Notes: a model not told the origin generated them from the sequence alone. A stretch of DNA of 64,000 nucleotides from Streptococcus toyakuensis (GCF_024346585.1 NZ_AP024523.1:1869001-1933000); one strand, 5' to 3'; shown: positions 18,509 through 29,398, counted from the first letter of the stretch. Made by a program: numbers and translations.

Positions 18509-18537
18509 AGTATAACATTTGTAGCGATTTTTTGCAA
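18509..18537 (-). promoter_or_regulatory. internal promoter upstream of infA
   Basis: Read leftward: TTGCAA-N17-TATACT, in the 116-base adk-infA gap. This is near-consensus for the housekeeping sigma factor and should give extra expression of infA, rpmJ, rpsM, rpsK, rpoA and rplQ. Confidence 0.7.
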
Positions 18538-18551
18538 GTGTGAAAAACGCT

Positions 18552-19190
18552 TTATTTCAAATTTGTCAATACTTTTTCGATGTCTTTGAACACATCATTG
18601 ATATCTTGATTTCCTTCGATATCGTGGACTAATCCTTTGGCACGGTAGTGAGCAATGATTGGTTCACCTTGTGCAATATTCACATCCAAACGACGCTTCA
18701 CTGTCTCAGGTTTATCATCTTCACGTTGGTAGTAATCTTCCTCTTTATAGTCAACTGGTGGGTTGAAAACTTTGTGGAAGGTTTCACCTGTTTCGCGGTG
18801 GATGATACGGCCACTCAAACGTTCCAAGAGACAATCTGGGTTCACTTCGATATTGATCACACCTTCCAGTTCGATACCGAGTTCCGCCAACGTTTTGTCC
18901 AAGGCATGAGCTTGTTCAATCGTACGTGGGTAACCATCCAACAAGAAACCTGTTTCCTTGATGTCGTCCTGTGAAAGGCGTTCTTTAACAATTCCATTTG
19001 TAACTTCATCTGGAACCAACTCACCTTTGTCAATATATGACTTCGCAAGTACACCCATTTCAGTTTGATTTGCCATAGCAGCACGGAACATATCTCCAGT
19101 TGAAATGTGTGCCACGTGGAATTGCTCCACAATTTTAGCTGCTTGCGTTCCCTTACCTGCTCCAGGTAAGCCCATAATCAAAAGATTCAT
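18552..19190 (-). CDS. adk: adenylate kinase
   Basis: A 212-residue kinase that interconverts ATP + AMP and 2 ADP. The P-loop [11 protein letters not shown] is at the N-terminus, the NMP-binding region contains STGDMFRA, and the LID is the short streptococcal form lacking the four zinc cysteines. It follows secY in the spc segment as usual, after a 145-base gap. Confidence 0.98.
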   Translation of the reverse strand: MNLLIMGLPGAGKGTQAAKIVEQFHVAHISTGDMFRAAMANQTEMGVLAKSYIDKGELVPDEVTNGIVKERLSQDDIKETGFLLDGYPRTIEQAHALDKTLAELGIELEGVINIEVNPDCLLERLSGRIIHRETGETFHKVFNPPVDYKEEDYYQREDDKPETVKRRLDVNIAQGEPIIAHYRAKGLVHDIEGNQDINDVFKDIEKVLTNLK

Positions 19191-19335
19191 GATAGGATCT
19201 CCTTATTTTGTATTTAAATAGAAGCAGAAATCTCATTCAACCCCTATTTAAAAACAAAATAGAAGAGGGGAGACGAAAATCTCTCTGATAGATAGACCTT
19301 CATACTCCACTCTCTAAGCAAAAGTAATTTTGCTT

Positions 19336-20646
19336 TTATTCTGTTTTGTCCATGAAACCAACATACTTACGTTTCAATAGGTAACCTTCAAGTTGTTTGA
19401 TTCCTTCGATACCGGTTGAGATAATGATCAAAAGACTCGTTCCCCCAAAAGCAACAGCTTCTGAAAGACCAAAGACATCTTTTGCCACAATCGGCAAGAT
19501 TGAAATCACACCAAGGAAGATTGATCCGACAGTCGCAAGGCGACGAAGAAGTTTCGACATGAACTCTTCAGTACCCTTACCAGGACGGACACCATGAATG
19601 TAGGCTCCACTCTTTTGCAAGTTTTCTGCTGCTTTCTCTGGATTGATCTGTACAAATGTATAGAAGAATGTAAAGAGAATGATTAACAAGGCATACATAG
19701 CAACACCTGTCGGAGATGTTGTAGATAACATTTCCTGTGCTGTACGTACCCAAGCCCAATCATGACCTGTAGCACTCAAAAATTGAAGAATGGCTGCAGG
19801 TGCTGCTGTGATGGAACTTGCAAAGATAACTGGGATAACCCCCGCTGGGTTTACCTTCAATGGAAGGTATGAGCTTGATGGGGCTCCTTGAGCAACTTTT
19901 GTATATTGGATTGGAATTTTATATTCTGCCTGTTGAACAAAGGTTGTAAAGTATACAATCAACAAGACAGCGATAATCAAAATAACGACAAAGATAATAG
20001 ATGAAGTCAAACGGCTACTTGGAATATTGACGAAGTAGTCAACATAGATGCCTTTAATCATCTCAGGAATTGAAGCAACAATACCTGCAAAGATGATCAT
20101 AGAAACACCATTTCCGTATCCCTTATCTGTAATTTGTTCCCCGAGCCAAGTTACAATCATACTACCTGCTGTGAGGATAATACCAATGGTAACAAAGACT
20201 TGTGGAGTTAAAGCTGTCGTTAATAATTTCGCCCCAGATAGAGTATTAAATCCTGCTGTAATCCCGATAGATTGAACAAATGCAAGCACAAGTGCAATGT
20301 AACGAGTAGCCTGGTTTAGTTTTCTCCGTCCTACTTCCCCTTGTTTGCCCCATTCTACAAACTTCGGTAAAATATCCATTTGTAGCAATTGAACAACGAT
20401 GGAAGCAGTGATATACGGACTTACTCCGAGTGCAAAAACGGAGAAGTTCTTCATGGCATTCCCTGAAACAAGACTAAGCATGTTCAAGAAAGATAAACCA
20501 CTGAGAGCTTCCAAACTTTTTGCATTCACACCTGGAACAGTGATACTTGTCCCAATACGGAAAACAAGAATGATAAAAATCGTAAAGAGAATTTTTGATC
20601 GAACTTGTTTAACCTTGAGCGCTTCTTTTAGTAATTTAAAAAACAT
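19336..20646 (-). CDS. secY: preprotein translocase subunit SecY
   Basis: A 436-residue, ten-helix channel of the general secretion pathway. It starts MFFKLLKEALKVKQVRSKI and contains the family's second signature-type stretch near QPGYITAS-equivalent GVSPYITASIVVQLLQMDI and the C-terminal GTSLLIIISTGIEG. Twelve bases after rplO, as expected in spc operons. Confidence 0.98.
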   Translation of the reverse strand: MFFKLLKEALKVKQVRSKILFTIFIILVFRIGTSITVPGVNAKSLEALSGLSFLNMLSLVSGNAMKNFSVFALGVSPYITASIVVQLLQMDILPKFVEWGKQGEVGRRKLNQATRYIALVLAFVQSIGITAGFNTLSGAKLLTTALTPQVFVTIGIILTAGSMIVTWLGEQITDKGYGNGVSMIIFAGIVASIPEMIKGIYVDYFVNIPSSRLTSSIIFVVILIIAVLLIVYFTTFVQQAEYKIPIQYTKVAQGAPSSSYLPLKVNPAGVIPVIFASSITAAPAAILQFLSATGHDWAWVRTAQEMLSTTSPTGVAMYALLIILFTFFYTFVQINPEKAAENLQKSGAYIHGVRPGKGTEEFMSKLLRRLATVGSIFLGVISILPIVAKDVFGLSEAVAFGGTSLLIIISTGIEGIKQLEGYLLKRKYVGFMDKTE

Positions 20647-20658
20647 GGGTCACCTCTC

Positions 20659-21099
20659 TTAGATGACTTCTACAGAACCACCTTTAGCAGTGATAGCTTC
20701 CTCAGCTGATTTAGAGAATTTAGCTGCTTTCACAGTCAATTTCTTAGTCAACTCACCGTTACCAAGAATTTTAACTCCTGATTTTTCAGCTTTCACAATT
20801 CCTGCTTCGATAAGTACAACTGGAGTTACTTCTGCACCGTCTTCAAAGACGTTCAATTGGTCAAGGTTTACAATTGCGTATTCTTTAGCGTTGATGTTAG
20901 TGAATCCACGTTTTGGAAGACGACGGAACAATGGAGTTTGTCCACCTTCAAAACCAAGGCGAACTCCGCCACCGCTACGAGCTTTTTGACCTTTTTGACC
21001 ACGACCAGATGTTTTACCGTTACCTGATGAAGTACCACGACCAACGCGGTTACGTACTTTACGAGAACCTTCTGCAGGTTTCAATTCATGAAGTTTCAT
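20659..21099 (-). CDS. rplO: 50S ribosomal protein L15
   Basis: A 146-residue protein binding 23S rRNA. It has the Gly/Arg-rich N-terminal extension ([19 protein letters not shown]) followed by a globular domain. A 144-base gap with a strong hairpin separates it from rpmD. Confidence 0.98.
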   Translation of the reverse strand: MKLHELKPAEGSRKVRNRVGRGTSSGNGKTSGRGQKGQKARSGGGVRLGFEGGQTPLFRRLPKRGFTNINAKEYAIVNLDQLNVFEDGAEVTPVVLIEAGIVKAEKSGVKILGNGELTKKLTVKAAKFSKSAEEAITAKGGSVEVI

Positions 21100-21204
21100 T
21101 TTTATTTTCTCCTCTTTTGTAAAATGCTAGCGCCGATAAGGGAGAAAAGGTTGTCTCCCCCATCAACTCGCCTATACGACGTCATCATAGATGACTATAT
21201 CTAG

Positions 21205-21238
21205 TTTTAGGGGATGGTATAGTGCACATCCCCTAAAA
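21205..21238. terminator. terminator-like hairpin inside the spc segment
   Basis: Perfect 12-base arms (21205-21216 and 21227-21238, 10-base loop), A/T at the base, lying 5 bases past the rpmD stop. The tail is only moderately T-rich. It may partially terminate or act as an mRNA processing or stability site between rpmD and rplO. Confidence 0.55.
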
Positions 21239-21243
21239 ATTCA

Positions 21244-21426
21244 TTAGTTTACTTCTTCAACTGTTACCAAGTGAGATACTGCAGTGATCATACCACGGAT
21301 AGCAGCGTTATCTTCTTTAATAACAGAGCTGTTCAATTTGCCAAGTCCAAGTGCTACAACAGTTTTACGTTGTGATGGAATGCGTCCGATTGGAGACTTA
21401 GTCAAAGTAATTTTAATTTGAGCCAT
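21244..21426 (-). CDS. rpmD: 50S ribosomal protein L30
   Basis: A 60-residue protein, [19 protein letters not shown], of standard bacterial length. The longer frame upstream is not conserved. It lies 13 bases after rpsE, with a strong hairpin right after its stop. Confidence 0.97.
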   Translation of the reverse strand: MAQIKITLTKSPIGRIPSQRKTVVALGLGKLNSSVIKEDNAAIRGMITAVSHLVTVEEVN

Positions 21427-21439
21427 TTTATCCCCTTTC

Positions 21440-21934
21440 TTATGCCAAATCAGAAACTGAAATACCACGAAGGGCAGCAACTTCTTCAGCGCGTTTCAAT
21501 TGTTTCAAACCTTCAACAGTTGCACGAACAATGTTGATTGGAGTGTTAGAACCAAGTGATTTAGATGTAATATCTGCCACACCTGCCAATTCCACAACGG
21601 CACGAACTGCACCACCAGCGGCAACTCCAGAACCTTCTACAGCAGGTTTCAACAATACTTTAGCTCCACCGAATTCTGAAAGAACTTCGTGTGGGATTGT
21701 TGTTCCAACCATAGGAACTTCGATCAAGTTTTTCTTAGCATCATCTACTGCTTTACGGATTGCTTCTGGAACTTCTTGAGCTTTACCAGTACCAAATCCT
21801 ACGCGACCGTTGTGGTCACCAACAACAACAAGAGCTGCGAAACGAAGACGACGTCCACCTTTAACAACTTTTGTAACACGGTTGACAGCAACTACGCGTT
21901 CTTCTAATTCAACTGCATTGTCTTTAAATGCCAT
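21440..21934 (-). CDS. rpsE: 30S ribosomal protein S5
   Basis: A 164-residue small-subunit protein involved in decoding fidelity and mRNA unwinding. It contains the double-stranded RNA-binding-like N-domain ([18 protein letters not shown]) and the C-domain GGVRAV-type region [13 protein letters not shown]. Resistance-type substitutions cannot be judged without an alignment. Confidence 0.98.
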   Translation of the reverse strand: MAFKDNAVELEERVVAVNRVTKVVKGGRRLRFAALVVVGDHNGRVGFGTGKAQEVPEAIRKAVDDAKKNLIEVPMVGTTIPHEVLSEFGGAKVLLKPAVEGSGVAAGGAVRAVVELAGVADITSKSLGSNTPINIVRATVEGLKQLKRAEEVAALRGISVSDLA

Positions 21935-21951
21935 TTTCTAGTGTCCTCCTA

Positions 21952-22308
21952 TTAGAATTTCAATCCGTTTTCACGAGCTGCATCAGCCAAAGCTTTCACA
22001 CGTCCGTGATATAGATATCCACCGCGGTCGAACACCACTTCTGAAATACCTTTAGCGTTTGCACGTTCTGCAACGAGTTTACCGACAGCAACGGCTTGTT
22101 CAGTTTTAGTTCCTTTTGAAACTTCTTTGTCAAGAGTTGAAGCACTTGCGAGCGTTACACCCGCTACGTCATCAATCACTTGAGCGTAGATGCCTGTATT
22201 AGAACGGAATACGTTCAAACGTGGGCGATCAGCAGTTCCAGAGAGTTTTCCGCGAACGCGACGGTGGCGTTTTTGGCGGAGTTTGTTTTTATCTGGTTTT
22301 GAAATCAC
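21952..22308 (-). CDS. rplR: 50S ribosomal protein L18
   Basis: A 118-residue 5S rRNA-binding protein. The start is a GTG giving [15 protein letters not shown], preceded by AGAGGTG; the longer ATG frame adds residues not seen in the family. It contains [18 protein letters not shown] near the C-terminus. Confidence 0.96.
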
Positions 22309-22391
22309 AGTTTTCACCTCTTTAGTTTTAAATCGTGTGCTATGCACAAAGTTGGAAAATAGGTTGGTGGTTGAGACTCAACCACTCAACA

Positions 22392-22928
22392 TTATTTACC
22401 TGTTTTACCTTCTTTACGGCGAACGAATTCACCAACGTAACGGATACCTTTACCTTTATATGGTTCTGGTGAACGAAGGCTACGTACGTAAGCAGCTGTT
22501 TGTCCAACTACTTCTTTTGAAATTCCGCTAACAACGATTGTTGTTGGGTTTGGAAGTTCAAAAGTAATTCCTTCTGGAGCTTCAACTTCGTCTGGATGAG
22601 ATTTACCAACAGCCAAAACAAGTTTAGATCCTTGAAGTTGTGCACGGTAACCAACCCCGCGCATTTCAAGTTCTTTCTTGAATCCTTCTGATACACCAAC
22701 AACCATGTTGTTCAAAAGGGCACGAGTAGTTCCGTGAATAGTTTTCATTTCTTTTGAATCGTTTGGACGGTGAAGAGTTACTTCAGTACCTTCCACACGG
22801 ATTTCAATATCTTTTGAGAACTCACGAGTAAGTTCTCCTTTAGGTCCTTTTACAGTTACAACGTTGTCATTGTTAGTGATTTCAACACCAGCAGGCAACA
22901 CGATAACTTTATTACCAATACGTGACAT
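22392..22928 (-). CDS. rplF: 50S ribosomal protein L6
   Basis: A 178-residue protein near the sarcin-ricin loop, made of two repeated domains. It starts [17 protein letters not shown] and ends with the conserved [21 protein letters not shown] 191-base gap with structured element A separates it from rpsH. Confidence 0.98.
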   Translation of the reverse strand: MSRIGNKVIVLPAGVEITNNDNVVTVKGPKGELTREFSKDIEIRVEGTEVTLHRPNDSKEMKTIHGTTRALLNNMVVGVSEGFKKELEMRGVGYRAQLQGSKLVLAVGKSHPDEVEAPEGITFELPNPTTIVVSGISKEVVGQTAAYVRSLRSPEPYKGKGIRYVGEFVRRKEGKTGK

Positions 22929-22984
22929 GTTTATTTTCTCCTGTTAAATTGTCAGGCCAGAATGGCCAGTTTTCACGGGGTTCA

Positions 22985-23113
22985 GATACTTATTTAGTTC
23001 AAGAGCTGAACTGAACACGCTCTAAGAACTGTGCAAAATAGATAAGTTGGCTTGTTTGTAAACAAACTTCTCCAACTTTCTAATTTTGCTTTGTTCTTTA
23101 CGAGCTTTGTATC
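22985..23113. repeat. structured repeat element, copy A
   Basis: The rpsH-rplF gap holds a branched fold. The outer pair GATAC/GTATC closes a small hairpin and a long arm whose core spans 23019-23105. Helices in order are GCTC/GAGC, GAAC/GTTC, GCAAAAT/ATTTTGC and AAGTTGG/CCAACTT, with a symmetric AGAT/TCTA internal loop between the last two. Two more copies with different helix bases but the same architecture occur at 23592-23723 and 30101-30215. Orientation as given is on the plus strand, antisense to the operon. Confidence 0.7.
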
Positions 23114-23119
23114 TTGATT

Positions 23120-23518
23120 TTACCAAACGTAAGCGATAACTTCTCCACCAACATTCTTTTGGCGTGCTTCTTTATCAGTAAGCAAACCTTCAGAAGTTGA
23201 AAGGATAGCAATTCCAAGTCCGTTAAGAACTTTTGGAAGGTCTTCACGTTTTTTGTAGACACGAAGTCCTGGTTTAGAAACACGTTTCAAGTTAGTGATA
23301 ACTTTTTCACCATTTGGTCCGTATTTAAGGAATACACGGATGATGCCTTGTTTGTCATCTTCGATGATTTCAACGTTTTTTACAAAACCTTCGCGTTTAA
23401 GGATTTCAGCAATCCCTTTTTTGATGTTTGATGCAGGTACTTCAAGTACTTCGTGTTTAGCTTGGTTAGCATTACGAATACGAGTTAGGAAGTCTGCGAT
23501 TGGGTCAGTCATAACCAT
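23120..23518 (-). CDS. rpsH: 30S ribosomal protein S8
   Basis: A 132-residue primary 16S rRNA-binding protein and, in other bacteria, the translational repressor of its operon. It contains [14 protein letters not shown] at the N-terminus and [20 protein letters not shown] near the C-terminus, the RNA-binding loop. It is flanked on both sides by gaps of about 200 bases carrying the structured repeat. Confidence 0.98.
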   Translation of the reverse strand: MVMTDPIADFLTRIRNANQAKHEVLEVPASNIKKGIAEILKREGFVKNVEIIEDDKQGIIRVFLKYGPNGEKVITNLKRVSKPGLRVYKKREDLPKVLNGLGIAILSTSEGLLTDKEARQKNVGGEVIAYVW

Positions 23519-23591
23519 TTTGTTTTTCTCCTCTTACTAGTAGTTTGCAAGTTGCACTTGCTAGTTAATGATTGAGCTAGGCTCAGATAGT

Positions 23592-23723
23592 ATTGATACA
23601 TTCAAATGAGAAAACTCTTATTTGAACACGAGCTACAACCTGTGCAAAAAAGATAAATTTGTTTTGGAGCATCGCTCCTACACCAAATTTCCTATTTTTG
23701 CTGTGGTTGTTACGCTCTTCGTA
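23592..23723. repeat. structured repeat element, copy B
   Basis: In the rpsN-rpsH gap, plus-strand orientation. Core 23630-23717: GAGC/GCTC, AACC/GGTT, GCAAAAA/TTTTTGC, AAATTTG/CAAATTT, with AGAT/CCTA as the internal loop. A side hairpin TTCAAAT/ATTTGAA and outer GATAC/GTATC pair match copy A in layout. Every helix differs from copy A by paired changes, which is direct evidence that the fold is conserved. Confidence 0.7.
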
Positions 23724-23731
23724 TCATGATA

Positions 23732-23917
23732 TTACCAAGATGCTTTGGTAACGCCTGGGATTTGTCCTTTGTAAGCTAATTCACGGAAGCAAACACGGCA
23801 AAGTTTAAATTTGCGGTAAACTGAATGTGGACGACCACATTTTTCACAACGAGTATAAGCTTGAGTAGAGAACTTCGCTGGACGTTTGTTCTTAGCAATC
23901 ATTGATTTTTTAGCCAT
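23732..23917 (-). CDS. rpsN: 30S ribosomal protein S14, type Z
   Basis: A 61-residue S14 of the zinc-binding short form, with cysteines in [11 protein letters not shown] and KLCRVCFRE holding one zinc. Seventeen bases after rplE. Confidence 0.98.
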
Positions 23918-23934
23918 TAGATTTACCTCCTATA

Positions 23935-24477
23935 TTATTTTGCAAAAGGCATTCCAAGGCCTGTAAGCAATGCACGTGACTCTTCGTCAGTGTTAGCAGT
24001 TGTTACGATAACGATGTCAAGACCACGAGTTTTGTCAACGTCATCGAAGTTGATTTCTGGGAAAATCAATTGTTCTTTCACACCAAGTGTGTAGTTTCCG
24101 CGTCCATCAAATGATTTTGTTGGAACACCGTGGAAGTCACGTACACGTGGAAGTGAAACTGAAACCAATTTATCCAAGAATTCGTACATACGTTCACCAC
24201 GAAGGGTAACTTTTGCACCGATCGCAACACCTTCACGAAGACGGAAGCCGGCGATTGATTTTTTAGCTTTAGTGATAAGTGGTTTTTGACCTGAGATAAG
24301 TGCCAATTCTTCAGCAGCTTTTTCAAGGCTTTTAGCGTTTGATACAGCTTCACCAACACCCATGTTCAAAACGATCTTATCTACTTTAGGCACAGCCATC
24401 ACTGATGAGTAGTTGAATTGTTCTGTCAAAGCAGGAACTACTTCATTAAGATATTTTTCTTTTAAACGATTTGCCAT
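23935..24477 (-). CDS. rplE: 50S ribosomal protein L5
   Basis: A 180-residue 5S rRNA-binding protein at the central protuberance that also contacts P-site tRNA. It contains [14 protein letters not shown] and the C-terminal [15 protein letters not shown]. It overlaps nothing and sits 23 bases after rplX. Confidence 0.98.
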   Translation of the reverse strand: MANRLKEKYLNEVVPALTEQFNYSSVMAVPKVDKIVLNMGVGEAVSNAKSLEKAAEELALISGQKPLITKAKKSIAGFRLREGVAIGAKVTLRGERMYEFLDKLVSVSLPRVRDFHGVPTKSFDGRGNYTLGVKEQLIFPEINFDDVDKTRGLDIVIVTTANTDEESRALLTGLGMPFAK

Positions 24478-24500
24478 TATACTTCTCCTTTCCTTCGTGA

Positions 24501-24806
24501 TTAATCAAGCACTTCGCCTGATTTTTTGTTGTAGCGAACTTTTTTACCGTCTACAAATTTGTAACCAACACGACCAGCTACACCATTTTTGTCCAAAACT
24601 TGAACGTTTGATACGTGGATAGCTGCTTCTTTCTCGATGATACCACCTTGAGGAAGTTCGTTAGTTGGACGTTGGTGTTTCTTAACGATGTTAACACCTT
24701 CAACGATAACTTTGTTTACTTTTGGAAGGGCAGTAAGGACAACAGCTTCTGTTCCCTTATCTTTACCAGCGATTACGCGAACTTTGTCGCCTTTTTTTAC
24801 AAACAT
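24501..24806 (-). CDS. rplX: 50S ribosomal protein L24
   Basis: A 101-residue assembly-initiator protein with an N-terminal KOW motif ([18 protein letters not shown]). It lies 78 bases after rplN; that gap contains two short GC-rich hairpins. Confidence 0.98.
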
Positions 24807-24884
24807 TAGGTTTCTCCTTGATTTTTCTTACGCCCATAAGGGCACCCTGGAGGTAAATCCAGGGGACTAGTTTGTTTCTAAAAA

Positions 24885-25253
24885 TTAAAGTACTTCTGGA
24901 GCAAGTGACACGATCTTCATGAAGCCACCTTCACGCAATTCACGTGCAACTGGGCCAAAGATACGTGTTCCGCGAGGAGTTTTGTCTTCACGGATGATAA
25001 CTGCTGCGTTTTCGTCAAATTTGATGTATGAACCATCAGCACGACGAGCACCTGATTTAGTACGAACGATAACTGCTTTAACAACGTCACCTTTTTTAAC
25101 CGCACCACCAGGAGTAGCTTGTTTTACAGATGCCACGATAACATCACCGATGTTTGCAAATTTACGTCCTGAACCACCAAGAACTTTGATAGTCAAGATT
25201 TCGCGAGCACCGCTGTTGTCTGCGACTTTCAAACGAGTTTCTGTTTGAATCAT
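24885..25253 (-). CDS. rplN: 50S ribosomal protein L14
   Basis: A 122-residue protein, one of the most conserved in the large subunit, starting [18 protein letters not shown]. First gene of the classical spc segment; it follows rpsQ by 25 bases. Confidence 0.98.
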   Translation of the reverse strand: MIQTETRLKVADNSGAREILTIKVLGGSGRKFANIGDVIVASVKQATPGGAVKKGDVVKAVIVRTKSGARRADGSYIKFDENAAVIIREDKTPRGTRIFGPVARELREGGFMKIVSLAPEVL

Positions 25254-25278
25254 TTCAGTTTTCTCCTTTCAGGTTTGA

Positions 25279-25539
25279 TTAGATGATGACCGCTTCTTCA
25301 ACAACTTCTACAAGACGGAAACGTTTTGTAGCTGAAAGCGGGCGAGTTTCCATGATACGTACGATATCGCCTTCTTTGGCAACATTGTTTTCATCATGAG
25401 CTTTGTATTTTTTAGAGTAGTTAATACGTTTACCATAGACTGGGTGGTTACGTTTTGTTTCAACTACAACTGTGATTGTCTTGTCCATTTTGTCAGATAC
25501 AACACGTCCAACAAGAACTTTACGATTATTGCGTTCCAT
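25279..25539 (-). CDS. rpsQ: 30S ribosomal protein S17
   Basis: An 86-residue OB-fold protein binding 16S rRNA helix 11 region, starting [20 protein letters not shown]. Last gene of the classical S10 segment. Confidence 0.98.
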
Positions 25540-25563
25540 TGAAATTTCTCCTTCCCTAGTCTA

Positions 25564-25770
25564 TTATTTCGCTTCAGATTGAACTGTTTTGATACGAGCG
25601 ATTTGTTTTTTAACTTCTTTCAAGCGAGCTGTTTGTTCCAATTGACCAGTAGCAGCTTGGAAACGAAGTTCAAACAATTCTTTTTTCAATTCGTTTTCGC
25701 GCTTCGCGAGTTCTTCTTGAGAAAGACCACGAAGTTCTTTAACAAATTCTTTTACTTCATTAAGTTTCAT
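25564..25770 (-). CDS. rpmC: 50S ribosomal protein L29
   Basis: A 68-residue alpha-helical protein near the exit tunnel, a docking site for trigger factor and SRP together with L23. It starts [20 protein letters not shown] and is 9 bases after rplP. Confidence 0.98.
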
Positions 25771-25779
25771 GCCTTCTCC

Positions 25780-26193
25780 TTATTCTGCTTCACGTTTTAC
25801 GAATTTACATTTAACTGGCAATTTGTGGCTAGCAAGACGAAGCGCTTCGCGAGCGATCTCTTCAGATACACCAGCGATTTCGAACATCACTTTACCACGT
25901 TTAACTGGTGCTACCCAACCTTCAGGTGCCCCTTTACCAGATCCCATACGCACACCGATAGCTTTAGCAGTGTATGATTTGTGTGGGAAGATTTTAATCC
26001 AAACTTTACCACCACGTTTCATGTAACGAGTCATGGCGATACGAGCAGCTTCGATTTGGCGGTTAGTGATCCAGTGGCTAGTTGTAGCTTGAAGACCGTA
26101 TTCACCGAATGCTACTTCTTTTCCACCTTTTGCTTCACCGCGCATTTTTCCACGGAATTCACGACGGTGTTTAACACGTTTAGGTACTAACAT
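25780..26193 (-). CDS. rplP: 50S ribosomal protein L16
   Basis: A 137-residue protein that organises the A site and peptidyl-transferase region. It starts [20 protein letters not shown] and contains the loop [17 protein letters not shown]. It is only 3 bases after rpsC, so translation is probably coupled. Confidence 0.98.
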   Translation of the reverse strand: MLVPKRVKHRREFRGKMRGEAKGGKEVAFGEYGLQATTSHWITNRQIEAARIAMTRYMKRGGKVWIKIFPHKSYTAKAIGVRMGSGKGAPEGWVAPVKRGKVMFEIAGVSEEIAREALRLASHKLPVKCKFVKREAE

Positions 26194-26196
26194 TGG

Positions 26197-26850
26197 TTAT
26201 TTACCTCCTTTAGTGTTTTTGCGAGCTGGAAGAACTTCACCACGGTAGATCCATACTTTAACACCAAGTTTACCGTATGTAGTATCTGCTTCTTCCCAAG
26301 CGTAATCGATATCTGCACGAAGTGTGTGAAGTGGAACAGTTCCTTCAGAGTATCCTTCAGCACGGGCGATATCTGCACCGTTCAAACGACCTGATACTTG
26401 AGTTTTGATTCCTTTAGCTCCAGCACGCATTGCACGTTGGATTGCTTGTTTTTGTGCACGACGGAAAGCAACACGTTGCTCCAATTGACGAGCAATTCCT
26501 TCACCTACAAGGTGAGCATCCAAATCAGGTTGTTTGATTTCGATGATGTTGATGTGTACTTGTTTTCCAGTCAATTTGTTAAGTTTCGCACGGAGTGCAT
26601 CAACGTTAGCACCACCTTTACCGATAACCATACCTGGTTTAGCAGTGTGAAGTGAAACGTTAACTTTGTTTACTGCGCGTTCGATTTCGATAGTTGAAAC
26701 TGCTGCGTCAGCAAGTTCTTTTTGAACGAATTTACGGATTGCAAGATCTTCATGAAGGTAATCCGCGTATTCTTTTTCAGCATACCATTTGGCATCCCAA
26801 TCACGGATGATGCCGACACGCATACCAATTGGATGTACTTTTTGACCCAC
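26197..26850 (-). CDS. rpsC: 30S ribosomal protein S3
   Basis: A 217-residue protein at the mRNA entry channel. The N-terminal segment [19 protein letters not shown] and a KH domain with [12 protein letters not shown] are visible, followed by the C-terminal S3 domain. Confidence 0.98.
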
Positions 26851-26862
26851 GATGTTACCTCC

Positions 26863-27207
26863 TTATTTTTCTGCAACAGCTACAGTGATGTGAGCTGTAC
26901 GTTTGTTGATTGGTGAAGCTGAACCTTTCGCACGTGGACGGAAACGTTTCATAGTTGGTCCTTCGTTTGCGAATGCTTCAGATACTACCAAGTTAGCTTT
27001 ATCCAAACCAAAGTTGTTTTCAGCGTTAGCTACAGCTGAGTTCAAAACTTTCAAGATGATTTCAGCAGCTTTGTTTGGAGTGAATGTCAAGATTGCGATT
27101 GCATCGGCTACGCTTTTACCACGGATGTTATCAAGAACAAGACGTGATTTACGAGGTGAAACACGTACTGTACGAGCCATTGCTTTAGCTGAAGTAATTT
27201 CTGCCAT
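26863..27207 (-). CDS. rplV: 50S ribosomal protein L22
   Basis: A 114-residue protein with a long beta-hairpin lining the exit tunnel (residues roughly 80-100, [17 protein letters not shown]). This is the region where macrolide-resistance insertions occur; nothing abnormal is visible here. Confidence 0.98.
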   Translation of the reverse strand: MAEITSAKAMARTVRVSPRKSRLVLDNIRGKSVADAIAILTFTPNKAAEIILKVLNSAVANAENNFGLDKANLVVSEAFANEGPTMKRFRPRAKGSASPINKRTAHITVAVAEK

Positions 27208-27218
27208 TTATGTTCTCC

Positions 27219-27500
27219 TTATTTTCTACGTGTTTTCTTGTCGTCTGCAGCGTGACCTTTGTAAGTACGAGTTGGTGCAAATTCACCAAGTTTGTGACCT
27301 ACCATGTCTTCTTGGATGTAAACAGGTACGTGTTTACGTCCGTCATAAACTGCGATAGTGTAACCAATGAAACTTGGGAAGATCGTTGAACGACGTGACC
27401 AAGTTTTAATAACTTTTTTCTTTTCGTCGTTAGCTTGAGCTTCAACTTTTTTCATCAAATGCTCATCGACGAAAGGTCCTTTTTTAAGACTGCGTCCCAT
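27219..27500 (-). CDS. rpsS: 30S ribosomal protein S19
   Basis: A 93-residue head protein starting [20 protein letters not shown]. It binds 16S rRNA with S13. It follows rplB after a 103-base gap that contains hairpins. Confidence 0.98.
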
Positions 27501-27575
27501 TTTTATATTTTCTCCTTTAAATGTTGTACCACAGCGGCTTGCGCTCTTATGGAGCGCTACCGAGCTGGCGGATTT

Positions 27576-27597
27576 ACTAGTTGCTTAAGCGACTAGT
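27576..27597. repeat. hairpin in the rplB-rpsS gap
   Basis: Nine-base arms ACTAGTTGC and GCGACTAGT (one wobble) with a TTAA loop, about 7 bases past the rplB stop. A second GC-rich inverted repeat lies at about 27535-27570. There is no T tract, so it is more likely an mRNA stability or processing feature than a terminator. Confidence 0.45.
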
Positions 27598-27603
27598 TTA
27601 ATA

Positions 27604-28437
27604 TTATTTCTCGTTGCGACGACGAACGATAAGTTTGTCAGATTTCGCTTTCTTGTTACGAGTTTTAAGACCAAGAGCAGGTTTGCCCCATGGAGTAGAT
27701 GGTGCTTTACGACCAACTGGTGCTTTACCTTCACCACCACCGTGTGGGTGATCGTTAGGGTTCATTACAGAACCACGAACTGTTGGGCGGATACCTTTCC
27801 AACGGCTACGTCCTGCTTTACCAAGGTTTACAAGTCCATGTTGTTCGTTTCCGACAACACCAACTGTAGCACGGCAAGTTCCAAGAATCATACGAACTTC
27901 ACCTGATTGAAGACGAACAAGAACGTATTTACCTTCAGACCCCAATACTTGAGCAGATGCACCAGCAGCACGTACCAATTCACCACCACGACCAGGTTTC
28001 AACTCGATGTTGTGGATCAAAGTACCAACTGGGATGTTAGCAAGTGGAAGAGCGTTTCCGACTTTGATATCTGCTTCTGGACCTGAAACGATACGTTGAC
28101 CTACTTCAAGACCTTTTGGAGCGATGATGTATGCTTTCACACCGTCAGTGTAGTGTACAAGAGCGATGTTTGCAGAACGGTTTGGATCGTACTCGATTGT
28201 TTTAACAACTGCTTCAACATTGTCTTTGTTACGTTTGAAGTCAACCAAACGGTAGAAACGTTTGTGTCCACCACCTTGGTGACGAACTGTGATACGACCG
28301 TTGTTGTTACGACCAGCCTTGCTCTTCAATGCAACAAGCAATGATTTTTCAGGAGTGCTTGTTGTGATTTCAGCGAAATCCAAAGAAGTCATATTACGGT
28401 GACCGTTTGTTGTTGGTTTATAAACACGAATTCCCAC
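27604..28437 (-). CDS. rplB: 50S ribosomal protein L2
   Basis: A 277-residue protein required for subunit association and peptidyl transfer. It contains the RNA-binding OB and SH3-like domains, and the conserved [15 protein letters not shown] near residue 225, including the essential His. Normal length. Confidence 0.98.
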   Translation of the reverse strand: MGIRVYKPTTNGHRNMTSLDFAEITTSTPEKSLLVALKSKAGRNNNGRITVRHQGGGHKRFYRLVDFKRNKDNVEAVVKTIEYDPNRSANIALVHYTDGVKAYIIAPKGLEVGQRIVSGPEADIKVGNALPLANIPVGTLIHNIELKPGRGGELVRAAGASAQVLGSEGKYVLVRLQSGEVRMILGTCRATVGVVGNEQHGLVNLGKAGRSRWKGIRPTVRGSVMNPNDHPHGGGEGKAPVGRKAPSTPWGKPALGLKTRNKKAKSDKLIVRRRNEK

Positions 28438-28454
28438 GATATTTCCTCCTTAGA

Positions 28455-28751
28455 TTATTCAGCTTCAGCAGCAAACAACTCGATTGCTTTAGAATCAGCT
28501 GTAAGTGTGATGATAGCTTTTTTAGTTTTGTTAGTAAAACCAGTGTAACGTCCAACACGTTTTGCTTTTGGTTTTACGTTGATTGTGTTAACGTTGGCAA
28601 CTTTAACACCTTCGAAAGCAGCTTCAACAGCTTGCTTGATCAAAAGTTTGTGTGCACGAGTGTCAACTTCAAATACATATTTTCCTGCTTCAAGTTGAGC
28701 CATTGAGCTTTCAGTGATAACAGGTTTTTTGATAACATCATACAAATTCAT
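28455..28751 (-). CDS. rplW: 50S ribosomal protein L23
   Basis: A 98-residue exit-tunnel protein that docks chaperones and SRP, starting [16 protein letters not shown]. Its start codon overlaps the rplD stop by one base (TAATG), indicating coupled translation. Confidence 0.98.
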
Positions 28752-29374
28752 TATGCAAGAACCTCCTCGATTTTAGAGATAGCTGCTTGTGTGACAAGAA
28801 GTTTGTCGCTATTTGCGATGTCAAGAACACTTGCAGTTGTAGCAGTTGCAACTTTCACGTTTGGAAGGTTACGAGCTGAAAGAGCTGCGAATTCATTTCC
28901 TTCTTCAAGGATAACAAGAACTTTAGAATCGATGCTCAATGCTGCAAGAACTTTTGCAAATTCAGCAGTTTTTGGAGCTGTAAATGAAAGAGCGTCTACA
29001 GCTACGAATTTGTTTTCAGCAACTTTTTCAGAGTAAACTGATTTAAGAGCTAGGCGACGAACTTTTTGTGGAAGTTTGTAGCCGTATGAACGTGGAGTTG
29101 GTCCGAAGACAACACCACCACCACGCCATTGTGGTGAGCGGATAGAACCTTGACGAGCACGTCCAGTTCCTTTTTGACGCCATGGTTTGCGTCCACCACC
29201 TGATACTGCAGAGCGGTTTTTAACAGCGTGTGTTCCTTGACGAAGGCTTGCGCGTTGGCTGATGATCACATCAAACACAACTGATTCATTTGGTTCGATA
29301 CCAAATACTGCATCGTTAAGAACAACTTGGCCAGCTTCTTTACCAGTTTGGTCAAATAATGTTACGTTTGCCAT
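28751..29374 (-). CDS. rplD: 50S ribosomal protein L4
   Basis: A 207-residue protein with a tunnel-reaching loop (about residues 55-85, [19 protein letters not shown]). In enterobacteria L4 represses the S10 operon; here only the structural role is certain. Confidence 0.98.
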
Positions 29375-29398
29375 TGTGACTGATTTCCCCTTTCTTTA

